This document shows positions 1-7,054 of a stretch of DNA of 12,208 nt, piece after piece. The position numbers were made by a program, and so were the translations under genes. The notes below the pieces were generated by a model. It made no database searches, had not been told where the DNA came from, and saw nothing but the letters and a program-made list of their open reading frames with translations. This stretch comes from Flavobacteriaceae bacterium UBA5079 (lineage in GTDB: Bacteria > Bacteroidota > Bacteroidia > Flavobacteriales > Flavobacteriaceae). Within the stretch, counting starts at the first letter, position 1; every line of letters starts with the position of its first letter. Where the stretch lies: assembly GCA_002414705.1 (NCBI GenBank), contig DIAL01000116.1:8805-21012 (forward strand), given 5' to 3'.

Positions 1-1521
1 ACTTTCAGCATCTTTAATTAAAATACCACTCTCAGCCCCTTTACCTACTCCCACCATAATAGCTATTGGTGTAGCTAAACCTAAAGCACAAGGACAAGCA
101 ATGATTAGTACTGCAATTGCATTCACAAACGCATACACATAAACTGGTTCTGGTCCCCAAATAGACCATACAATAAATGTGATAATAGAAATAAGAACTA
201 CAACTGGTACAAAATAACCTGAAACTTTATCTGCTAAATTTTGAATAGGTGCACGACTTCTACTGGCATCATTAACCATATGAATGATTTGTGATAAAAG
301 CGTGTCACTTCCTACTTTTTCAGCTTTCATTAAAAAGGTTTTATTCCCATTAATTGTTCCGCTACTTACTTTATCTTCTTGAGATTTGTTTACAGGAATA
401 GGTTCACCTGTAATCATAGATTCGTCAATGGTTGTTTCGCCTTCAGTTATCACACCATCTACAGGAATTTTATCTCCTGGTTTCACTTTTAGAATATCGT
501 TGAGTTCTATCTCGTCAATACTGACTTCAACTTCTTCACCATCTACTATTTTTATGGCTTTATTCGGTGCTAACTTTAGTAACTCTTTTACTGCCGAATT
601 GGTTTTACTATGTGCGCGAGCTTCTAATAATTGACCTAAAAGTACTAATGTTAGAATTACCGTTGCTGCTTCAAAATAGACGTGAACTGCACCTGATTCA
701 GTTTTAAATTGTTCAGGAAATACATCTGGAAACAACATCCCAAATACACTAAATAACCAAGCCACACCTGCACCGATTCCAATGAGTGTAAACATATTGA
801 GATTCCAAGTTTTTATGCTTCTATAAGCACGCTCAAAGAACATCCACGTAGCGTAAAAGACAACTGGAATGGATAAAGCAAACTGAATCCAGTTCCAATA
901 TTTCTGTTCCATTATATCGTATAATGGATTATTATTAAGCATTTCGCTCATAGCAATTAAGAAAATAGGTAATGTGAATACAGATGCTATCCAAAATTTC
1001 TTTAATAGCTTTTTATACGTTTTTTCTTCTGCTGAACTATCTACTTCCATTGGCACTAAATCCATCCCACAAATAGGACACGAACCTGCTTCGTCTTTGA
1101 CAATTTTTGGATGCATAGGGCACGTCCATTGTTCTGCTGAAGCTGTGGATAGATTTTGTTCTTCCACCAAATCCATTCCGCAAACAGGACAATCGCCTGG
1201 TTCATCATAAGTTTTATCGTCTTCGCAATGCATAGGACAATAAAATGTGCCTGTGCCTTTTCCTTTTGGTTGCTCTTTCTTTTTATCATTTGAATGTTGA
1301 TGTTGTTCACCTTGTTTATGAATACTGTATCTATCACCATCCTTTTTTAAGGCTTCTTGAAACTTTTCTATAGGAATATGTGATTCCATTTCGATGGTAG
1401 CTTCTGCCTTATCTAAATCGACTGTTGCTTTTAAAACACCTTCTATTTTAGAGAGCGTTTCTTCAACGTGACTGCGACAACCGTTGCAAGTCATTCCGTG
1501 TATATGATATATGTGTTTCAT
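1..1521 (-). CDS. copA: Cu/Ag-type P1B ATPase, HMA plus two HMBD domains (3' end cut by window)
   Basis: ATP-driven inner-membrane pump that should export Cu(I)/Ag(I) from the cytosol. I translated 507 codons from the ATG at 1521 with no interruption; the C-terminal part lies beyond base 1. An HMA domain covers residues 3-68 with GMTCNGC (C12, C15). A His/Lys-rich linker follows, then two tandem HMBD zinc-ribbon-like domains: YCPMHC...CPVCGMDL (94-118) and TCPMHP...CPICGMDL (133-155). Membrane helices span about 175-305. The actuator domain has TGEP at 371-374, and the ion-channel CPC is residues 476-478 followed by ALGLATP. The DKTGT phosphorylation site would lie just outside the window. 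The start overlaps the TolC stop by one base (TAATG), so the two are translationally coupled. The CPCALGLATP helix and HMA/HMBD architecture favour Cu/Ag over Zn. The copA symbol is by family resemblance only; silP-like naming is equally possible. Confidence 0.95.
   Translation of the reverse strand, partial: MKHIYHIHGMTCNGCRSHVEETLSKIEGVLKATVDLDKAEATIEMESHIPIEKFQEALKKDGDRYSIHKQGEQHQHSNDKKKEQPKGKGTGTFYCPMHCEDDKTYDEPGDCPVCGMDLVEEQNLSTASAEQWTCPMHPKIVKDEAGSCPICGMDLVPMEVDSSAEEKTYKKLLKKFWIASVFTLPIFLIAMSEMLNNNPLYDIMEQKYWNWIQFALSIPVVFYATWMFFERAYRSIKTWNLNMFTLIGIGAGVAWLFSVFGMLFPDVFPEQFKTESGAVHVYFEAATVILTLVLLGQLLEARAHSKTNSAVKELLKLAPNKAIKIVDGEEVEVSIDEIELNDILKVKPGDKIPVDGVITEGETTIDESMITGEPIPVNKSQEDKVSSGTINGNKTFLMKAEKVGSDTLLSQIIHMVNDASRSRAPIQNLADKVSGYFVPVVVLISIITFIVWSIWGPEPVYVYAFVNAIAVLIIACPCALGLATPIAIMVGVGKGAESGILIKDAES
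1057..1245 (-). repeat. Tandem HMBD metal-binding module in the Cu/Ag ATPase
   Basis: Two in-frame copies of the pattern CPMH followed by CP(V/I)CGMDL are encoded here, at residues 93-118 and 132-155 of the ATPase. Each has two CxxC-like or CxxxC-like metal-ligand pairs and a Met. The copies differ in detail: the first has CPMHC and a two-residue longer loop, the second has CPMHP. They are therefore diverged domains rather than a recent DNA duplication. The family (heavy-metal binding domain, HMBD) is known at N-termini of Cu/Ag ATPases and adaptors and is thought to bind or hand over metal. Confidence 0.85.
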
Positions 1522-2759
1522 TATTGCTGAATTAAATAATTAATAATTGCACTTTGCACATAGTAGGTCTTCACAGATTCTATTTGGTTCATTTGAAACT
1601 TTAGCTGCAACTCTTGAATATCCAAAACATCATTAAAATCTATCGTTCCTGTTTCATAGCTTTTGATTAAAATACCTTCTGCATCTTTAGCTTGCTTTAG
1701 GTTTTTGGTTTGGGTAGCATAACTTATTCTTGCAGAAATGCCTTCGTTAATCGCTTTGTCTAAAAGAGTTTCCAAAGTATTTAAGCGTTCCTGTTTTTGA
1801 GCAGTAATTTCTTGCTGTTGCAACTCATTCTGCTTGGTTTGCGATTTATATTTCTTATTGAAAATTGGGATAGATACCGAAACCATTGGCATCACAATGT
1901 CCTTTCCGTTATCACTAAAATCCATATTTGGCCTTTCAGCAACATTGATATAATCTAATCCAAAACCAATTATTGGACTGCTTTCTTTTTGATTCAATAA
2001 TTCTGATTGTTCTATGGATTGATACAGTTTATCATATTTTAGCAATTCAGGATGTAATGCTAAATTTTCAGAAGTAATATCAAAGTCTTCAGAAGGTATC
2101 ATTAAACTATCTACTACATTCACGGTAACATCATTATCTCTATTCAATAGATTATTGAAGTTAGTTTGTTCTGCTAAAAATTGTTGTTGCAATACATCTT
2201 TTAGTTGTTGCATTTCGTTTTGGCGCATTTGTAAACGCAATACATCTACTGCGGATGCTTTACCAACCTCAACAGATGTTAGTGCTAATGTTTCGTAAGT
2301 TTCTAATAGTTTGATGTTTTCAGTTAAAACCTCTTGCTTTGCTTTGTTGGCGTATAGATTATAATAGGATTGTGATACCGAAGCCATTAGTTTTCGCTTT
2401 GCGATAACAATGTCCTCGTATTTAGCATCTGCCAATGAACTTACATAGTTTTCTCTCGATGTAATGGTTCCGAACCACGGTAACATTTGTTTAGCAGATA
2501 CTTTAAAGCGTTGTGCACCTGTTCTGGTTTCCGGTTCACTTACAAAGTAACCAACACCAAATTCGGTATTAGGAATGGTATTGACTTCGTTTACTTTTTC
2601 AGAAGCTCTTTTGTATTGTAACTCAAACTTTTGAATTTCTGGATTGTTTGTTAATGCTTCATCTATAAGTGTTTCTAATTGTTGTGCATTTCCAATGAGA
2701 ACAAAGAATAACGAACAAAGAATAAAGACTGATTTTATGTGTGATTTTATTTGTTTCAT
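1521..2759 (-). CDS. TolC-family outer membrane efflux protein (CusC-like)
   Basis: Outer-membrane channel of a tripartite metal efflux pump, 412 residues, normal for the family. The N-terminus has a signal peptide: basic MKQIKSHIK, a hydrophobic core (residues 11-23), and a likely cleavage in GNA|QQ after residue 25. The rest is the long Gln/Glu/Leu-rich coiled-coil pattern of TolC helices arranged as two repeats. Examples are the region starting LETLIDEALTNNPEIQK and a second, similar helix-rich half from about residue 220. The ATG overlaps the stop of the CusA-like permease (ATGA, 2756-2759), so it is almost surely the partner channel of that pump. Its own stop overlaps the start of the downstream ATPase. 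There is no obvious metal-binding cluster; metal specificity would come from the permease and adaptor. Being a TolC protein is secure, the substrate is inferred from context. Confidence 0.93.
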   Translation of the reverse strand: MKQIKSHIKSVFILCSLFFVLIGNAQQLETLIDEALTNNPEIQKFELQYKRASEKVNEVNTIPNTEFGVGYFVSEPETRTGAQRFKVSAKQMLPWFGTITSRENYVSSLADAKYEDIVIAKRKLMASVSQSYYNLYANKAKQEVLTENIKLLETYETLALTSVEVGKASAVDVLRLQMRQNEMQQLKDVLQQQFLAEQTNFNNLLNRDNDVTVNVVDSLMIPSEDFDITSENLALHPELLKYDKLYQSIEQSELLNQKESSPIIGFGLDYINVAERPNMDFSDNGKDIVMPMVSVSIPIFNKKYKSQTKQNELQQQEITAQKQERLNTLETLLDKAINEGISARISYATQTKNLKQAKDAEGILIKSYETGTIDFNDVLDIQELQLKFQMNQIESVKTYYVQSAIINYLIQQ

Positions 2760-5700
2760 TTTACAGTTCTTTTAAGTTGAAATTCGGCTTTCCAGCTATA
2801 TAATACTGGAACAACAAATAAGGTTATTAAGGCTATAAGCATTCCACCAAAACTTGGTATTGCCATAGGTATCATTATATCACTTCCTCGACCTGTAGAG
2901 GTTAATACTGGTAATAATGCTAAAATGGTTGTAGCTGTAGTCATTAAACAGGGTCTGATACGTTTTTCTCCTGCTTCCACTATGGATGCTCTAATTTCCT
3001 TTTTATTCTCTGGTGTGTTTCTATCAAATGTTTGCGTTAAATAGGTTGCCATTACTACACCATCATCTGTTGCAATACCGAAGAGCGCAATAAATCCAAC
3101 CCAAACTGCTACACTTAAATTAATAGGATGCATCTGGAATAAGTCTCGCATATTTTCGCCAAAGAAATTGAAGTTTAAAAACCAATCTTGGCCATAGAGC
3201 CAAATCATTATAAAACCACCTGCAAACGCTACTGCGATACCTGTGAATACCATTAAGGACGTACCAACCGAACGGAACTGGAAATACAGAATTAAGAAAA
3301 TGATTGCCAATGCTAACGGTACAACAACCGATAAGGTTTTTTCTGCTCGTAACTGATTTTCATACGTTCCTGTGAATGCATAGTTGATTCCTTTTGGAAC
3401 TATCAATTCACCAGAATCTATCTTTTCTTGGATTAGTGCTTGTGCATTTTCTACGACATTGACTTCTGCAAAACCATCCATTTTATCAAACAATACATAA
3501 CCTACTAAAAAAGTATCTTCACTTTTAATGACTTGTGGACCTTGTTCGTATCTTATAGTTGCCAATTCGCTTAATGGAACAGGACTTCCTTTTTCTACTG
3601 GCACATAAATCTGTTTTAAGTCGGTTGGGTTTGCTCGTAATTCTCTTGGGTATCGCACTCGAACACCATATCGCTCTCGACCTTCAACCGTTTGGGTTAA
3701 GACCATACCACCGACTGCTACTTTTAATACATCTTGAACATCTTGTATCGAAATGCCATAACGTGCAATTTTCTCTCTATCAATATCAATTAACAAATAG
3801 GGTTTACCAACAATACGGTCTGCAAAAACAGCTTCTTTTTTAACACCTTCAGCTTCCTTGATGATGTTTTCTAATAGCACACCAAACGCTTCAATCTGCT
3901 TTAAGTCTTGACCTTTTACTTTAATTCCCATAGGTGCTCGCATTCCTGTTTGAAGCATTACCAATCGGGTTTCAATAGGTTGTAGTTTTGGTGCAGATGT
4001 AACACCTGGTAACTTTGTAACTCTTACGATTTCATTCCAAATATCGTCTGGTGACTGTATTTCTGGTCGCCAATTACGGTAGAACTCGCCATCATCATCT
4101 TCAATTAATTGAGACCTTTTTATAGTGCTAAAAATGACGTTTTCGGAATTATTAGGATTAGAAACCAAACGACCATCCTTCAATTCAAAGAAGCCATCAT
4201 CATTCACTTTATAGCGTTGGCGTTCTCTGTTTTCATTCAGCATATATTCTGGTTTGTACTGAATGATATTTTCATACATTGAAAGTGGTGCTGGGTCTAA
4301 AGCTGATTCTGTTCTTCCTGCCTTACCAACTACGGTTTCAATCTCTGGAATACTGGCGACAGCCATATCCAATTGCTGTAAAACACGTTTGTTTTCTTCT
4401 ACGCCAGAATGAGGCATCGAGGTTGGCATTAATAGAAATGAGCCTTCATTTAATGAGGGCATAAACTCTTTGCCTGTATTTTTCATAATGAAAAATCCTG
4501 CAATGACAATAGCAGTTGGTACAGATAAAAACAATAACTTATTATCTAAACACCACCTTAAAATACGTGTGTAATATTTGATAAATAATGAGAAAACACC
4601 TAATAAACCAAAGCAAATAACACTCACAAAAATGAGATTCCAAAAAATGCTTTTATCAACGCCTAACGGTCTCCAATATTCGGCTAACAAGAATACAATA
4701 GCTGATACAGAAATGATAATATTAATAAGGTTAGCTTGCTTGTCTGTTATCTTACTTTGAAGATTGAGAAGTGCTGTAATTCCAAACGCTATCAAAATCA
4801 ATCCTAACCAATACCCATAAATTATGGCAGCGATTCCTAATGCCATTAAGACACCATTTAAAACATATTTAAAAGTGTTTTTAATGTTTTTCTTTCTGAA
4901 TAAAAATGCAGCAAACGGTGGAATTAAAAATAACGCCACGATTATAGAAGCTGTTAGTGCAAAAGTCTTTGTGAAGGCTAATGGTCTGAATAGTTTTCCT
5001 TCCGCTCCAATCATTGTAAATACAGGAATGAAACTGATAATAGTTGTCATAACTGCGGTCACGATTGCGCCAGATACTTCAGCTGTTGCGTTATAAACTA
5101 CCGTATTAATGGATTGTGTTCCATCATCTTCATCTAAATGCCGAATGATATTTTCTGATAGTATGACACCAACATCGACCATTGTACCGATAGCAATAGC
5201 AATACCTGATAAAGCGACAATGTTGGCATCTACACCAAAGAGTTTCATTGCAATAAATACCATTAAAACTGCAACAGGTAATAGTCCAGAAATTAGTACG
5301 GAAGCTCGAAGATTAAACACCATAATAATTATTACTAAAATGGTAATCAATATTTCAAGAGTTAAGGCTTCGTTAAGTGTGCCTAATGTTTCTTGTATCA
5401 ATTCTGTTCTATCGTAAAAAGGCACTATGGTTACTTGTGAGGTTCTACCATCCGCTAATACTTTTGAAGGTAATCCTGCACTTAATTCATTAATTTTTTC
5501 CTTTACGTTATTAATGACTTCCATTGGGTTTGCGCCATAACGAGCCACAACAACAGCACCAACTACTTCAGCACCTTCTTTATCTAATAATCCACGTCTT
5601 GTTGCAGGACCTATTGAGACTTTACCAATATCCTTTATCCTAATTGAAGTATAATCTTCTGAAGTGACTACTGCATTTTCGATGTCTGAAATGGATTTCA

Positions 5701-6463
5701 CATAACCCAAACCACGAACTAAATATTCGGCTTGGTTAATTTCCAAAGTCTGTGCACCAATGTCTTTATTGCTTTCCTTAACTGCTTTTACAACGTGATG
5801 TAATCCAATATTATACTGACGCATTAGTTCTGGATTCACGTCCACTTGATATTCTTGAACATAGCCACCAATAGAAGCAACCTCTGAAACACCACTTGCA
5901 GAGGACAGCGCATACTTTACATAGTAATCCTGAATACTGCGTAACTCTTGCAAATCCCAACCACCAGTTACATTTCCGTTTTCGTCACGACCTTCAAGCG
6001 TGTACCAAAATATTTGTCCTAATCCTGTAGCATCTGGACCCAATGCAGGATTAACACCTTCGGGTAATAAACCACTTGGTAAGGAATTAAGTTTTTCGAG
6101 AATACGACTTCTACTCCAGTAAAATTCTATGTCTTCTTCAAAAATGATATAGATACTTGAAAAGCCGAACATAGAAGAACTACGAATGGTTTTTACTCCA
6201 GGAATCCCTAACAAGGATGTGGTTAATGGATATGTAATTTGGTCTTCTATATCTTGTGGTGAGCGACCATCCCATTTTGTAAAAACGATTTGTTGGTTTT
6301 CTCCTATATCTGGTATGGCATCTACAGCAACTGGATTACTTGGTAAGAAACCTGTATCCCAATTAAAAGGTGCATTAACCGTTCCCCATCCTACAAAAAG
6401 GACGAGTAGCAGAACTGCAACGAGTTTATTTTCTATTAAAAATTTGATGCTTTTATTGAGCAT
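2756..6463 (-). CDS. cusA: CusA/CzcA-family heavy-metal efflux RND permease, enlarged
   Basis: Proton-driven inner-membrane RND pump that moves metal from periplasm or cytosol to the TolC channel. At 1235 residues it is clearly longer than E. coli CusA (about 1047). Conserved HME-RND blocks are visible: YPLTTSLLGIPGVKTIRS (about 78-95), LGPDATGLGQI (141-151), EVASIGGYVQEYQVDV (194-209), MVDVGVILSEN (428-438), RPLAFTKT (493-500), and GKEFMPSLNEG (664-674). Compared from memory with E. coli CusA, the metal-ligand methionines M573 and M623 correspond to M679 and M836. The third (M672) is I904 here. D405 corresponds to D430, E939 to D1133/D1134, and K984 to C1172. Extra sequence lies at about 530-625 (several additional hydrophobic segments), 739-797 (periplasmic loop) and 1090-1112. 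The stop overlaps the downstream TolC start. The cusA symbol means family resemblance; Cu/Ag is favoured by the neighbouring Cu-type ATPase, but the incomplete Met triad leaves specificity open. Confidence 0.93.
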   Translation of the reverse strand: MLNKSIKFLIENKLVAVLLLVLFVGWGTVNAPFNWDTGFLPSNPVAVDAIPDIGENQQIVFTKWDGRSPQDIEDQITYPLTTSLLGIPGVKTIRSSSMFGFSSIYIIFEEDIEFYWSRSRILEKLNSLPSGLLPEGVNPALGPDATGLGQIFWYTLEGRDENGNVTGGWDLQELRSIQDYYVKYALSSASGVSEVASIGGYVQEYQVDVNPELMRQYNIGLHHVVKAVKESNKDIGAQTLEINQAEYLVRGLGYVKSISDIENAVVTSEDYTSIRIKDIGKVSIGPATRRGLLDKEGAEVVGAVVVARYGANPMEVINNVKEKINELSAGLPSKVLADGRTSQVTIVPFYDRTELIQETLGTLNEALTLEILITILVIIIMVFNLRASVLISGLLPVAVLMVFIAMKLFGVDANIVALSGIAIAIGTMVDVGVILSENIIRHLDEDDGTQSINTVVYNATAEVSGAIVTAVMTTIISFIPVFTMIGAEGKLFRPLAFTKTFALTASIIVALFLIPPFAAFLFRKKNIKNTFKYVLNGVLMALGIAAIIYGYWLGLILIAFGITALLNLQSKITDKQANLINIIISVSAIVFLLAEYWRPLGVDKSIFWNLIFVSVICFGLLGVFSLFIKYYTRILRWCLDNKLLFLSVPTAIVIAGFFIMKNTGKEFMPSLNEGSFLLMPTSMPHSGVEENKRVLQQLDMAVASIPEIETVVGKAGRTESALDPAPLSMYENIIQYKPEYMLNENRERQRYKVNDDGFFELKDGRLVSNPNNSENVIFSTIKRSQLIEDDDGEFYRNWRPEIQSPDDIWNEIVRVTKLPGVTSAPKLQPIETRLVMLQTGMRAPMGIKVKGQDLKQIEAFGVLLENIIKEAEGVKKEAVFADRIVGKPYLLIDIDREKIARYGISIQDVQDVLKVAVGGMVLTQTVEGRERYGVRVRYPRELRANPTDLKQIYVPVEKGSPVPLSELATIRYEQGPQVIKSEDTFLVGYVLFDKMDGFAEVNVVENAQALIQEKIDSGELIVPKGINYAFTGTYENQLRAEKTLSVVVPLALAIIFLILYFQFRSVGTSLMVFTGIAVAFAGGFIMIWLYGQDWFLNFNFFGENMRDLFQMHPINLSVAVWVGFIALFGIATDDGVVMATYLTQTFDRNTPENKKEIRASIVEAGEKRIRPCLMTTATTILALLPVLTSTGRGSDIMIPMAIPSFGGMLIALITLFVVPVLYSWKAEFQLKRTVK

Positions 6464-6572
6464 TGGCTTTGATTATTAAACAGTTAGACAATGGTGTAAG
6501 GAAAACACCGAATACAGCGAATTATCCTTACGAAATTGCAGTCATAGGATAAAAAAGTCTATTGTTTAAAAA
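6464..6572 (-). promoter_or_regulatory. Spacer upstream of the CusA-TolC-ATPase unit, with inverted repeats
   Basis: This 109 bp non-coding gap is the largest in the window and precedes the permease start, so it is the natural place for a promoter of the left three-gene unit. It holds a 7 bp inverted repeat, GTAAGGA at 6496-6502 and TCCTTAC at 6525-6531. A smaller hairpin, GGTGT (6493-6497) and ACACC (6505-6509), overlaps its left arm, so the two structures would be mutually exclusive in RNA. I could not find a clear Bacteroidota -33/-7 pair, and no U-run follows the stems, so an intrinsic terminator is unlikely. A regulatory role is inference. Confidence 0.3.
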
Positions 6573-6983
6573 TCAAATTAAGTATGTTTCGTCAATCTTG
6601 TAGAGTTGCCTTATGACGAGTGGCGGTTTATATTCTTCGTAAGTAGAAACGTTATTTTCTAAACCTTCAAAAAGGTTAATGTAAGTGTAAACAAATGAAG
6701 CTATAAGGTGTTGCTCAAACGTGATTTTATCAACTTGCAATTGCAATTCGTCTTGACCTTCAATTGCTAATTGTTCATCATCACAACAATTTTTCTTGGT
6801 AATAGAACATCCTTCGGTTGAAGGCTTTTCCATTTCCATTCCGCACCCTTTGGCTTTTTGAAAGATAGCAGTTTCTACTAACGTATCTCCACAATAATGC
6901 ATATTCAAAGTAAATGACATTGTAGAGAATAACACTACAAAAGCCATTGTTAAAGACATTATTTTATGGAAAAATTGCTTCAT
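6573..6983 (-). CDS. HYC_CC_PP family exported Cys/His-rich protein
   Basis: Small protein of 136 residues of unknown function, recognised as the HYC_CC_PP family of Bacteroidota. The three diagnostic motifs are all present and in order: HYC at 29-31, CC at 66-67 (NCCDDE), and PP at 120-121 (YKPPL). Further cysteines at 47 and 59 and a GMEME stretch make the central part rich in potential soft-metal ligands. Residues 8-26 form a hydrophobic signal peptide or membrane anchor, so the Cys-rich part should face the periplasm. I chose the ATG at 6983 rather than one 10 codons upstream because the signal peptide then begins normally with MKQFFHK. It lies between the Zn/Cd ATPase and the CusA-like pump on the same strand. 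A role in periplasmic metal binding or redox is plausible from ligands and context only. Confidence 0.85.
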   Translation of the reverse strand: MKQFFHKIMSLTMAFVVLFSTMSFTLNMHYCGDTLVETAIFQKAKGCGMEMEKPSTEGCSITKKNCCDDEQLAIEGQDELQLQVDKITFEQHLIASFVYTYINLFEGLENNVSTYEEYKPPLVIRQLYKIDETYLI

Positions 6984-6991
6984 ATTGATTG

Positions 6992-6999
6992 CGAAGTTA
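6992..6999 (-). promoter_or_regulatory. Possible -7 element of the HYC_CC_PP gene
   Basis: On the minus strand this reads TAACTTCG, one mismatch from the Bacteroidota -7 consensus TAnnTTTG. It sits only 8 bases before the chosen ATG at 6983, so any transcript would have a very short leader or none. No TTG is found at the usual -33 distance; that region is instead taken by the dyad at 7021-7035. Weak evidence. Confidence 0.2.
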
Positions 7000-7020
7000 C
7001 GAAATTTTAACAACTATTGA

Positions 7021-7035
7021 TTCTGTTTAACAGAA
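7021..7035. promoter_or_regulatory. Perfect 15 bp dyad, possible operator
   Basis: The sequence TTCTGTTTAACAGAA is a perfect inverted repeat with 7 bp arms around one central base. It lies in the 71 bp gap between the Zn/Cd ATPase stop and the HYC_CC_PP start, 38 to 52 bases upstream of that start. No T-run follows on the minus strand, so it does not look like a terminator. Its position near the expected -33 region suggests a binding site for a dimeric regulator. That reading is inference. Confidence 0.4.
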
Positions 7036-7054
7036 GTTTAATTGACTAATCTGC

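Noticed and set aside
386..634. Plus-strand open frame of 82 codons
   Set aside because: It is antisense to the well-supported copper ATPase and has Ser/Ile-rich low-information translation. Other plus-strand frames in the window are likewise shadows of minus-strand genes.
1056..1340. Minus-strand open frame of 94 codons in another frame
   Set aside because: It lies inside the HMA/HMBD coding region, which reads through cleanly in its own frame. It is not evidence of a frameshift.
6984..7013. Longer HYC_CC_PP form starting at 7013
   Set aside because: It would put ten residues before a typical signal peptide start (MKQFFHK), so the start at 6983 is preferred.
7021..7035. Intrinsic terminator of the Zn/Cd ATPase gene
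   Set aside because: The stem is AT-rich and no T-run follows it on the minus strand, so an operator is the better reading.
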